Shown piece by piece: positions 1 through 12,300 of a stretch of DNA of 60,000 nucleotides (the first letter of the stretch is position 1; every line of letters starts with the position of its first letter). The DNA comes from Lineus longissimus (lineage: Eukaryota > Nemertea > Pilidiophora > Heteronemertea > Lineidae). Where the stretch lies: assembly GCF_910592395.1 (NCBI RefSeq), contig NC_088321.1, positions 14,882,001 through 14,942,000 of the forward strand, given 5' to 3'. A program made the translations under genes and the position numbers. The notes below the pieces were generated by a model. That model was not told the origin of the DNA. It did not search any database and saw only the letters and a program-made list of their open reading frames with translations.

Positions 1-187
1 TCGGAATCTTGGGTTTTTGAAAAGTTGGCAAAAACAAAACGTCTGCAAAAACTTAACAGTTTACAGCTGGTTGAAAGAATTGAACAATTTTGAACCAAAT
101 GAGGTTTCCTTTATAATAGAGAGGGTGTCATTAGATAGGTGTCCGCTGAGGGAGATTCCACAATAGTCAGTTTTTAAACAACATTAC

Positions 188-320
188 CTGTAAAGTATTA
201 TCGTTCCTGGGGGTGAGGTTCTGACTAATGGCAGCCAACGATGACTGATCAAGTTCTTTGATCGTACTGTTGATCTTTTCAATGGCTTCTTCGCATTCTT
301 TCTGCCCTGGTGCAGCATCC
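188..320 (-). CDS. TLN: Talin coding exon 27 (residues 1666-1710, R9; last in window)
   Basis: It encodes DAAPGQKECEEAIEKINSTI, KELDQSSLAAISQNL and TPRNDNTLQ, matching the talin-1 segment APGQLECETAI and LDQASLAAVSQQL. It is 133 nt and ends in phase 0 at a donor (GTAATG). The gene continues past the left edge of the window. Confidence 0.95.
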
Positions 321-3300
321 CTGAAAATAGATACCAAGGCTTTAAAATATCTTTGTCGTCATGTAACTATTGACTTTCTGCGAAGGTGGGTTGAGTGTTC
401 AGGTGGAATACTTTAAACAGGTAGCACTTGTGGCCTGGTCACAAGTGAGTGGGTATTACCCAATAGGGGGGTCACCTTGGCCAGTGCTCATGCATTACAT
501 TACATGAACTACTTAGAACTACCCTGTATGGAAAATGGTTCGTCCCCTCTGGATTTGAGGTTGCCCCACTGAAGAACCTCCATGGGATCAGAACCACTGA
601 GATCAGGAGAAGGACAGGCCAACCGTCAGTCTCCCTGTTGGTGAAAAGGTGCAGACTATTTTGATTTAGACACGTGTGTCGAAGCTAACAAGTTGATGAT
701 GGGCTGGCAACCGGAGAACGTTGGAAGCAAACATCGAAGGGGGCGATGCTCGACATGCTGGATGGATGTGGTAGCCCACAATGCAGAGAGCACTGGAGTT
801 GCAAGAGAGGTGTCAGCACGGACGCCTCAGGACCATAGAGCCTGGAGAGATGGTGACACAGCCAGGCCCAAGACAATGGGTGATATGAATAAACACTAGT
901 AAATGCTTTTACTTCTATTTTGTACAGAAATGCCTAGTGTAAATGTACGTGAAGTTTTAAGTAAAAGCATTTCCTAGTCTTTATTCATATCACCCAATGA
1001 CTACTTCCCTTTGAAACTTCTTTACGATTCCATACTTACTTTATCGAAGACACCAATTTCTTGATTGCGTCTGAGACGCTCTTGGAGTGATTTGAATACA
1101 GTAGGTAGGTCGGCGGATCCTTGGGATTGATGGCAAGTTGTTTCGCGGCCTGCACCATGTTGCAAGCACCATCTAACATCGCACGACCCGAGTTGGTTAT
1201 AGGTTCCTGGGCTTTCCGGGCCTGAAAATGAAATACGTGAGCATAATTACTATCATCCTTTCATATTTCGCTTAGGACTCCGAATCAGTAGCGGCAGTGG
1301 GGTTAAGTTCAAACAAAAAACAACATCTCAAGACTTTGATTCAGAACATTTTCACACGATTAGTCATCCCTTGGTTGCAGCTTGGATACTGCGGTTACTT
1401 ATCAATGTGTCTGGCGCCGTACAACGATGGTGTTGGAAGCCTTGGCCTCTCTTGGGTTACTGCGGCAACTGTCGCAAGGGACACGGAAAGATTTAGAAAG
1501 GTGGTGAAGGTCTCTGGTCCCAGGGACGAAGAGGAGTGAGGATGTAGCTGAGTATTCACCTCGTGGCTAATTTTGGCAGGTATGCTGGCAAATTCTGGCG
1601 ATGACGCAAACGTCGTGAGTTCGTCGACGGCCTGTATGAGTGGCCGGGAAGCAGCGGCACATTTCTGGCGGTTCTCATCGCTGAAGTTACTGTCCAAGTC
1701 CTGAAAGAGAGAAAGTTGTTGTCAATTTCATCCTCTCACCTGTGATTGTAAATACCAATTTGATTTTGTGGTCAATTTCATCTTCTTTGCCCATGATCAC
1801 AAATATCAAGGTGATTTTGCCCCAGAACTATTTACTAGTCAGCCCAGTGATTTCGTTTCAAATTGTTCTTAAGATGGAAGCCATCTTGGTTTCATAGACA
1901 GCACATTTTGGAGAGATTTCTGCCCTTTCTTCCTCTACTGCATTCACCTTGCCTAAACTATAATTTCAGTCCTGTAAGGGAGAACTCTTGACAAACCATA
2001 GGTCGGCCGCCAAAACGAAATAAAGTGGCCTGTAAAGGCATAAAGTGGCCTGTAAAGGCATAACTGGCTGTTTTTGCATCCACCTCCGGTTGGACGTCAG
2101 TAATACCAGTGCGCTCCGTCTACCGGTTTTATTTTTGGAGTTTCCGTCTCCCAGTCTGGTTGCAATTTCCAGCTGATGAGCCCAGACTACCTGGTTTGAT
2201 TTCCTTTAAGTCTCTCTTAAGACTGGTTGCCTACTAGTCCTAAGGCCAGTCCCCACAGCCTCTCTCCTCCAATATTTCTCTCACCTTGATAGCTCTGACT
2301 AGATTAGCAGTACTGTTAGCGACATCTTTTGCCGACTGCACAAAGTGTCTCTTGGCGACCGGGTTCGACGTCTTGGACGAGGCTGTACGACACGTGTTAC
2401 ACAGCGCAGACGTGTGCTTGGCAACGACAGTAGCGGCAGACAACACCTGGAAACGAGGTTGGGAAATTAGCGAGGTGACATCAAATGCAACATTTGGGTC
2501 AGCAAAAACAGACTTTGATTTTAACATCTGTTTTAGGTAGAGAGGCATTTGGGGGGAGGGGGTCACAACATTTATTTCGATGCACATCAAAACAAAAGCA
2601 CACAAATCAAATCTCCATTTTCCTACTTTAACCTTTAATCATAATGACCTTTCGACCTCTTTTCTGTGTATTAGTACTGATTCCACAACTTTTGATAGAT
2701 TTCAGCAACAAGAAGCGTCGTCTTGTCCACAGAAGTTCTCGTGCAAGTACATTGCCGTCACCAAAAGTGTTGACTACAATGGAAAAGCACCTGGGGTGTC
2801 ACCTAAAGACTGCACAGAGTTGCAGTGAAATGTACAACAAATGATGCTTAGCAATCCTTGATATAAAACTGCTCTCCGTTATCGAGAATGCAACAAAATT
2901 TAGCAAATTTGTTGAGGATATTTCATATTTTCGAGAAGGGGGCTAAACATTTCCAAAAGCAGACAACATGCATGAAATACAGTTGTGACCCGTCACAGCA
3001 AAACCTGACGCATGTCGCACTGAGCTTGGCAGGTTGAGATAGACTGTTTGTTCATTTCTCTGTTGTCTGCCTTTTGTGAAATATGAGCACATCAATTTCT
3101 TCCATTAGCACCTGGTGTCATTTAGGTTCATCTTCTGTGCGACATGCGTGTGGTTTTGCTGTGACAGGTCACAGTTGGTCTACATGTTGAGCAAAATAGT
3201 CAACGGGTTATTTTGCTCAACAGTGTAAACAAGGAAAGCTCTAATAGTAATATAATAAACAATGAATAATAAAAGAATGAATGAAATTCACAAAAAAATG

Positions 3301-6300
3301 ATAAAACCTCCATTTTTAAGAACATAATTAGGTGGGCCAAAGTGTCAAACACAGAATTTGAACAAGGATGAAATCAACACCCTGTCAACTCTTTGTCGAT
3401 TTAAATAAGACGTCTAACTGGTGATGGTGTGAGCCACCTTTAAAAACACTGCAGCTATCATTCAAGCTATCTGTCACAATTTTTCATCTGCCATGGCCGG
3501 AGAAAATGCAGGGTAGAGTGTCCCTTTAAAGCTGTGCTAGAAATGCAATCAGCGATCTGTCAACCGAAGTGTACTACACTAACACGACACGAGATTCTAA
3601 GAAAGATTTCCCATAATACACCAGTGATACAACAGCGCCCCCTGAAGTCTTGGTACAACAGCGCCCCCAAGGGGGAGTCGGGGTGTGCATGGCCAAAAAT
3701 AGAATAAGCGCCCATCGCTGATCTACTTTGGTTGAGGTGAAGAACAAAGATATTACAATTCTGGGGATAACGGAGTCAGATTTTGATCAAGGGAAGAGGG
3801 TTAATCTTCCTGAACAGACGCCACACATCCGACAACTATGGCACGTTTTATTTGGCAATAACTTGTTTTGTTTTTGTCATGATCGGGGATAGTGAAATCC
3901 TTCCCCTCCCCCCTCCCCCCTCCCCCCAATTTGATTGCAAGGAAGAAACAGTACAATTTGCAGCTTCAAGACTACAAAGAGGAGAGCCACAGAATATCAA
4001 AACCCCTGATTATCTCCTTGACAGACATCGGAGACGAGATGTCACCAAAAATACTACAGTATGATCAAAATCTGACTTAAAACTTAGGTCAAGAATGAGG
4101 CATCATTTTCAAAGGTGTGTACAAAGCATAAATGCATTATCCATAGCAACCAGGACATTGCTATGGAAACCACAGTAGCAGTAACTACGGCGACCATGGT
4201 TACCGTAGCAACTATAGATACCATGGTGATGATACATTACCGTTGCTCGGCGATCCTGTACATGCGCAGAAAATGACATGTTAATATTTCGAACAATGTT
4301 TAATCTTTTTTTCTCACCACCGACATCTTGTCTTTTGCTCGATCAGTTGCTAAAACTCATTCATTTCATGGAGGCAAAATTTTGAGTAATCGTGCAAAAA
4401 TTGCCACTAATTTCCGACACAGAATAATCTAAGCACAAACATGCGACACAGCAGCTAGAGAAGTTTACTTATATAAGCAGGAAAAATCATGCATTTTTAA
4501 AAAAAACGAATTTGGTGGGACGACAAAATTGCACACTTGGTATCCTTCATTAGGATCTCACAGCTGGTGTGTTCTGCGCACAGGGCAAAAGCTAACCTTT
4601 TTTTTTTCTTTTATGTTTACACACCAGTTTGTAAATTTTTATCAAACTGGTTTGACTCTCCCTTGACTTCTAACAGAACATTGTTCAGGAATCTAAATTC
4701 AAAAGGAGTTTGAGGTGGGGAGCTAAGTATGAAGTCTAAACCAAGGACTTTCAATTACTTGCTATAGACAAGGGCGGGTACGGAAGGGCAAAAAAGGTCT
4801 CAAAAAATATTTATCTAAATATGATCAGGATTGTACATGGTCAGGTTCAACTGAATCTCTCAAGCCACCAGCCAAACCATTTCACCAAAAGCCGACTCAT
4901 TCACCCAGCGCCACCTTTTGAGACTTTTGACACGTACCTCTTGTTGTGAACTGGCGGGATTCGTCAGGCTCTGGCACGCCATCTGGATAGCTTGGTTGGC
5001 GCGGGCGAACTGAGATTGGTCGACTAAACCTGGACGCCCGGGCTCCGAGGCGGGGTCAGCAATGGCGACTAGATAGGCAGCCTGGAATAAATCAAAGGCA
5101 AATCTGAGTTCAAAAGTGGAAGACACTCAAATGTAAGACCCAGCCTTTCCTGCAATTGGTGGAGATGGGCCGAACTTTTTTAGTGCAAGCATGACTATTT
5201 CTGGTACAGCTTTTCATTTCAGCGCAGTAAAGCTTGCTAATCGGTTTCAATTCTAATCATCGGCCGCCCCCTTGAAAAAATATTCATGCCAAACTTGCTC
5301 ACCTGTGACGCATTCTCCGTCAAACCACAAACGGCGGCCGCAAAGTTCTTAACAGACACGCAGAATTCATCCAAGGCGCCTTTCTTGGCGTGATCGGCGA
5401 TTCCTGTCATGGCGTCGCCGAGCGCCTTGGAGCGGGCAATAACGCCGTCCAGGCAGTCGAAGTAGGAACCGTCGCTGACAGCCTCGTTGGGGTTGTCAAG
5501 AAGGTTCTTCATCATTTGGATCTGGCGGAGCGCATTGTCACAATCTTTTTGTCCTGGAGCAGACGTCGTGCAGATGTTGATGAGGTGATTGATGCTTTCT
5601 GTCACTGCCCTGAAAGATGATAAGATTGAGTGAGAGAATCGTAAAGACTCATTCGATAGGTTTTCAGGGGGTACTCTGTTGACGCTATTGAACTGTGGCA
5701 GGTCTGTTTCACATTTGTCCTTGAGAAATAAGATAGGCCAGGCACTGCAGACTATCTGCACCACAAGGGAAATCCAAGAGAAAGACCTTTGCCCCGGTAA
5801 CAATGAGCCAATGACTGTCAACCGCATCCAGACAAAATGCCCAGAACTGGCTGTTATTGGAACATATTCAGTTAATTTTTAGTAGTACCACCTGAGTCCA
5901 GGTGGTGAGACTAGTGTAGTTTTACAGAGGACCAACAGGTGGACTTTGTTAGTTGGTCAGTTCAGTTTGTGTAATCGAGTCAAGTAGACAACTAATATAT
6001 GCTCTGGAGGAGTAAACTTTATACCAAGGGTAGGAAGTCAAGGAGACTAGCAACACGGGCCGGCCCAAAGGATAGGAGCAGGAACAGTAGGACTGCAGTG
6101 AGTACAAACCCATTTTCACTGGCATTACTGAGGGAGGAGTTGTGGCTGTCTTGAACCTGCCTCAAGGATCAGCTGTGTGGTTCCCAGTATGAATTGAAAC
6201 TGACGGCATTCGTTACCAGAACAGAAGTGTCCATCTTAGATCGAGAATGCAGAAGAAGAAGAAGATGCAGGAAACTGGGCATAAACCAGTCAACCCTAGG

Positions 6301-9300
6301 GCAGCCAAATCCTTTATGACACTAATTGTTGTGAAGAGATACAAACCTTGCAGCCTGGGCCAACAAGTTCTTTGCATTCGGTGCATTCGGGTCAGCGTGC
6401 AATGACTTCGCGGCAAGTAGGAGTTTCGAAGACACCATCGAGGTACTTTTCAAATTCGTCACGATCGACGACTTCACTTCCGTGTCTTTCGTAATTCCCG
6501 CCATCGTCAAGCCACTGTGGACGAACTCGCCATACGATTTGCTGAAACGGTTTGAGGACGATGCCAGTTGCTGTGGCGTGCCTCGTGAATGCGTGACGAT
6601 CTCGCAAGCACCTTGGTTCAGGTTGACAGCCGAGTTGTTCAACTGGAGTTGGACCTCTTGAAAGGTCTTGTTCGTAGGTGGGTACTAGAGAGAAGCACAA
6701 AACGGATAAGTTAAATTTTCTCTCAATGTTTTTTTTTCGAAAAAGTTTTAAAAGGGTTATTTGGGCACAGGATGTTCTGATGAGAAACCTGGATCTATCA
6801 ACACCTCAACGCCCATTTTATCAAATGCAAACATATTTTGCGATATAGCAACACTTTTTGCCAAGATTTGCCTTAGAAGTCTGATAGCTACCACAACTCC
6901 TGGAACCACGGTGGGCGATCTCAGGCAGTGTAAGGAACAACAGAGGGATACAATGCGGCAGCAGATGAGATGTATGAATTGCTCTATTTTGAGCTCAAAT
7001 GACGTAACATCGAGAACAACAGCATAATATCCCTCCTCCAAGGGTGCTACACTTGCGCACCAAATTTTTTCAGTTCTAAATTTTCTGAGAGACATTTTTG
7101 TTTACTCACATTTCCACTCAGACTGATGTTGTTGATCTCTTGACTGTACGTCGAGATCTGCTTGATGGCATTGTCGACATCGCGCTGTCCGGGCAAGCAG
7201 TTCACGCAGTTGTTGAGGGCGTTAGACACAGCCTTGGCAACCTGTGCCAGACGTTGGTTATTATCAGGGTTGCTGGGATCCGCGACGGCGTTTTTCGCCT
7301 CCTCGATCAGGAGGGCCGATTTTATCATGATCTCCTGCGTGCTCTCCACGATGGCGTGCTGCACGTCTGGGTTACCGGAACATGCTGCGACACCACGGAC
7401 AGCGTTCGTCAGTACGCGGAGATTGTTGGCCGTGTCGCGTGCTGCGATACCGGTGTAGTTTTCGTTGCCCTGAAAGAATATTTCAGAAGTTGACGGACAA
7501 CTTTGCGACAGGGGATGTTTGAGAAGGGCCCTATAAGGTTGAATATTTCAGAAGTTGACAGACAACTTTTCAGGAGGGGCTGAAAGGAGAGCTTTATAGG
7601 TGGAGAGGAGTCTGACTCCAACTGGCGCAGTGATTAACATTGATCAAGTCTGTTGGCAGACATATGTTAGATGAGACACAATGCCCCCTCAATTAGATGC
7701 AAAACGAGAAATCAAGGCTGCAATCTCAACCCACCTGCGTAGCAGCAGTCAGCAACTGGGCCATCGATGATCCAACCGTCTTGGACGTGGCTCCAACCTG
7801 CAGGGCGCACGACTCTGCAGTCTCACCAGGCAACGGAAGAAGGTTCTTCGAATCAGCGCTAGCGAGAATCTCATCCAACTCTTTCTCCAGCTCTTCTATT
7901 TGTCCGAGAGCGCCGTCCAATTCCAAAGATCCGCACGCCTCTTGGGCCTTGCTGCACGCGGTACGAAGCTCTGCCAGGGCTGCTGAAAGATTCTTGGTGG
8001 AGTTGGTCAAGCTGAGCGCCGTTGCTTGGTCGCCGACGGTCGGGGCAGCTGCTTTCGCCGATGCGATGAGTTTGTTGCTCGGCTGCAGGATGTCTTGGCA
8101 AGCGTTGATGAGAGCAAGTTGGACAGCGGCATCCTCGGGACTGTTTGAGGTCGCCTTGATGCTGTGGACAAGGGCGGGGATCAACTCGCTGACGGTCTGA
8201 AAAAGAAATCGTGTACTTTTAATAACAACCAACTCCTCACCTCAGAATGTTTAAGATCTTGAAAAGGATGTACTTCCCTCCAAAAAATGTTCCAGAATGT
8301 CTTGATATAGATTGTGATTGTGAATGAGAACAACATTTCTTCAAATTTTCCTTTCGAATCTCTCCACATGCTGCAAGAATGTTTCAGCAGACAATAATCA
8401 AAACAATAACGTCTGCTCCAAATCTTCTGCATGACATGTTAGGCTGCTGCTGTGGCAATGCATTTCTGTTCATCTTCAATATCCAAAAGCAAAACTTAGA
8501 ACAACTTTTCTTCAAATACTTCAAAGGAAATCGCAGACTTTTGAAGAAAATTCCCAGCAGACGGCGTAGAAACGTAAACGTCTGCTCCAACGTACCTTGC
8601 ATGAGGTGACTAGCTGCTGCTGTGATGAAGCATTCCTGTTCGTCTTCGAAGCTCCAGAGGCTGAACTGATGAGTTGGGTCGAAGCAGACGCCGTCAGTTT
8701 GGCGGCATTCTCCAAGTTGGCGATCAGCCTCTTTTTGAGTGCGTTGGCCGCGGCAGTGTTGGTAACTGAACGCACATCCTCGGCAGCTTCTTTCAGGACT
8801 TGTTGCATGGCGGGATCGTTAGGGTTGCTTGCACAGCCCTGAAGAAAATTCAACAAAACTAAAATTTACGTTTATTTTTTCAAAAATAAGTTCCGACACT
8901 ATTTCATACAGCACCTCTCCTATACTTAATCAAATGACTTAGAGTGCGCCCACATCCTCCCGATCAAACAGTTTTCCATCACTCGGAGGAGATCATGCCA
9001 ATTATACCTGTCAAGTACAGAATCTCATCCCATCAACCTTCAAACTTGTTAACTCTGACCTTAAAAGACAGTTTTCCTATGGTAGATTCAAGATTACATC
9101 AGTGACGCTCTTTTTTATTACGTCCCATCACGATGTGACGATTCATCAGCGACATCAAGGTATCTATTTCTATCAACCTGCCGCCCAATATGAGAATTTT
9201 TGCAAAACTTACCTTTGCTGCTTCTACCAGTTTCGTAGTGGCATCGGCGAGTTGCTTAGCAGCCGCTAGGAGGCGTTTTTGCATCTCCTGGTCTGGATGA

Positions 9301-12300
9301 GTCTCTGCCTGTCCTTTGATGGCGTTTACCAACTGCGATGTCGCCTGTGATAAAATGATAAGAATGGATCAAGTTGTGTAGGCGAATTATTCATTTCATA
9401 CAAGTGCTTCGCGCCCATTTTGAGGTCGTTAAGGCTCCTGTTATGTAATGCGGTCACGCGCCTTTGAGTGAAGAAATTAAGACCGCTGTAACAGTCCTTG
9501 AGGACAGGGATATGGAACACACTGTTCCTTCCATGATTTGAACCTACGACCTACTAATTTTGAGCCCCTCCGCTACTTATCTGCCGTGTTTGGTGAAAAA
9601 TCATGAACAATTTATCCCACTACCAGTATGGCTAACTTTTCACTGGGTCCATGCCGGAACCGAGGAGTTTCATCCAAACAAGAGGATAGGAAAAACAAAA
9701 TAGATCCCAACAACTTCTCACACCAGGATTCTCTGACCGAACTTGGACGCAAGAGAAAACACCAAACCACACCGGATAAAATATCTTGAAGAAAAAACAA
9801 CCTCTCTGATTGTAAACTCCTGCTGACTTTTTTCAGTCCATGCAGACACCGAGGAGTTTTCATCCATACCAGAGGATAGGAGAAACAAAATATAGCGCTC
9901 ACAACTTCTCGCACCCAGTTCGACAGGAATTTCTGACCAAAGTTTGACGCAAGATGAAACGATGTCACCAACGCACCCCAGACCGGATAAAAAAATCTCT
10001 TCTAAGAAATGAACCGACCTCTTTGAGAGTGAACTCTTCCTGGAAAATAACTGAAAGCTACAGCGAAAACAAACTAGGACTGAAATGAGTTCTCCTCTGA
10101 ATGAAATCAACATTGGAATAACTTCCATTTCGTATTATATTCAGTTGAAATATATCTAGGACAGAGTCTACCAAACCCACGCAATATTTTCGGAAGAAAC
10201 TGTCAAAAATCGAAGTTCTACACCTAGTTTGATGAAAAGAAAACTATTTTTGCCCTACCATGTGCTGAAAACATACAAGAAAATTGACTAATTTGTATCA
10301 AAAGTCTTAAATCATTGCATCCTTAAGCAAAAAAATTTACATTTTTGACCAAAATTCATTCATTTCATTGGCATTTGTGTACATCTAGTCTACTTGCAAA
10401 ATGTGCAAAAAATTAAGGAAAAATATTTTCAGCACGAAAAAATTGTTTTTTACCTTTACTCCACTGTTAATTAGGTGCTTGTTCTTTCAAAACAGACAAA
10501 ACTTCCTATCAAAATTGACTTCAAATCTTACGGAATCATCTCACTAATAAAATATTCTCTGCTTTTTCTTGTCCGAAACACAAGTCAAGACACATTAGGA
10601 CAATTTTAAGTCAAGTGGCGTTGATTTCGTGCTAGATTTTCTTGCAAGTTCTCAGCACATTTAACTAAACCCCTCTAATTTCACACTCTCGACACTCGAC
10701 CAACAAACCTCAATGATATCACTCTGATGCTGGAAATAAAATCTAACGAGTTTTATCCCTACTCTTTATCTTCCAAAAACTTACAAACTTCAAAGAGGTT
10801 TTATAAAGTAGGACATCTGATCATCCAAATGGGCAAAAGAACCCTATTTTACTATATTTCGATTGTCATGTTTCGTGGAAGAATGGTCACTTATCCTAGA
10901 AAGCTGGACACATAAGGCATAATCTGAAGTTTCTGCAGTTAAAATTTACAATCCCCGATCGGAAACGACATAGTTTAATCACATTTAACAATAAATCTTT
11001 TTAACAATTGGACCTGTTTCCTCAATTGATGACCTTTTTTGGCCCCCGCTCGGGGATAATCTCGTTCTGTTTCTACTCACCTGGGCCAAAACACGCGCTT
11101 GTTTCACCATCTCTGGGGCGTCACCCATACTGCTGAACAGACGATCTGTGGCCGTCAAAATGGTGTCGACGGTCGCATCAGCCTGGATACCCTGAAAACA
11201 AAAAACAAAACACATGACGAGTCGAATTCATTTCAAACTTTGCTTCTTCATCTGTGTGGTCGAACGCATTGCGATGTTGGCCAAGTGACAATGTCACTGG
11301 CCAAATCCATTTTGAGGATTTTACTTTTTAATGAGCAGCAAGTTGCTTATTAACAATCCGTGTGAGATCTTAAGCAAGTGTCTACTGTCTGTCCCTATGC
11401 CCGAGGGCCAACTGGTGTCACTGGCCGAATGACGCTGTAGTTTGCCAGGCATAGTCGTTGCTACAGGAATATTTCTTTCTTAGTGTCAATGCCAGTACAT
11501 GTACAAATCTGGGATTTGAACAAATCTAACTGACTCTAACAAACTGTTGAATCTCAAAGCTTGTGGCAGAAAGGCACTGAAAACACCCACCTTAGTGGCC
11601 CCTTGTTTGACGTGTTGCAACAAGTCATTCAGCGCCCGAGTAACTGCCGTGGCCGCACCACCAAGTTCTGACAACACCTTATCGTCGGAGCATGCGCCCT
11701 GGGCCGTCTGAACGACGCCCTCAACGGACTTCGCAACCAATTTGGCAGCTTCGACGAGTTGTTCTGCACAGGCTGGACTGCTCACTGTGGGTGCAACAAC
11801 CTAGAAAAGATGTGAAACTGGTTACCTTCAAAGTCAAGTTATCCATAAATTGGTGGATTTCTAAATGAAAGAACCTCCACATGTTGATTTTCACAGTATT
11901 CACGTCAGTATTTATTTGATCCCAGATTGTGGAGTAAAACATCAGTGAGAAGTTTTTCGTTTGAAACAAACTTGAGCAGACGTCACACTAAATCCAAACT
12001 TTCTCAAAAACTGTAGTACGGATGGGAAAATATTTGAACAAAAGTTCATCACATTAACCATCTAAACAAAGTTTCTACAAATTTTTTCAAAATATTTCAT
12101 CACACGGCAGACGACGCTGGGCAATGTGGCTTTTGGCGTACAGGGTTTGTGTAAGATAGTAAACGTGTGACTCACCTTAGTGCAAGCAACTAGCTGTGAT
12201 GTCGCCAATGCACACTGCGTTGCGCTGCTTATGACCTTGTTCTGTTGGGCCTGATCTTCAACCTTGCCCGCCACGCCCTTAGCCTTGAGGACGAGCGCAG

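Noticed and set aside
7098-7493. 131-codon plus-strand frame antisense to talin coding exon 20
   Set aside because: It is a shadow of the talin exon. Codon content and motifs support the minus strand only. The same holds for plus frames opposite exons 19, 22 and 24.
7697-8200. 167-codon plus-strand frame
   Set aside because: Antisense shadow of talin coding exon 19.
9612-10128. Overlapping 119- and 136-codon minus frames in a talin intron
   Set aside because: They follow the two-copy 200-bp intronic repeat. There are no matching splice sites and no talin homology.
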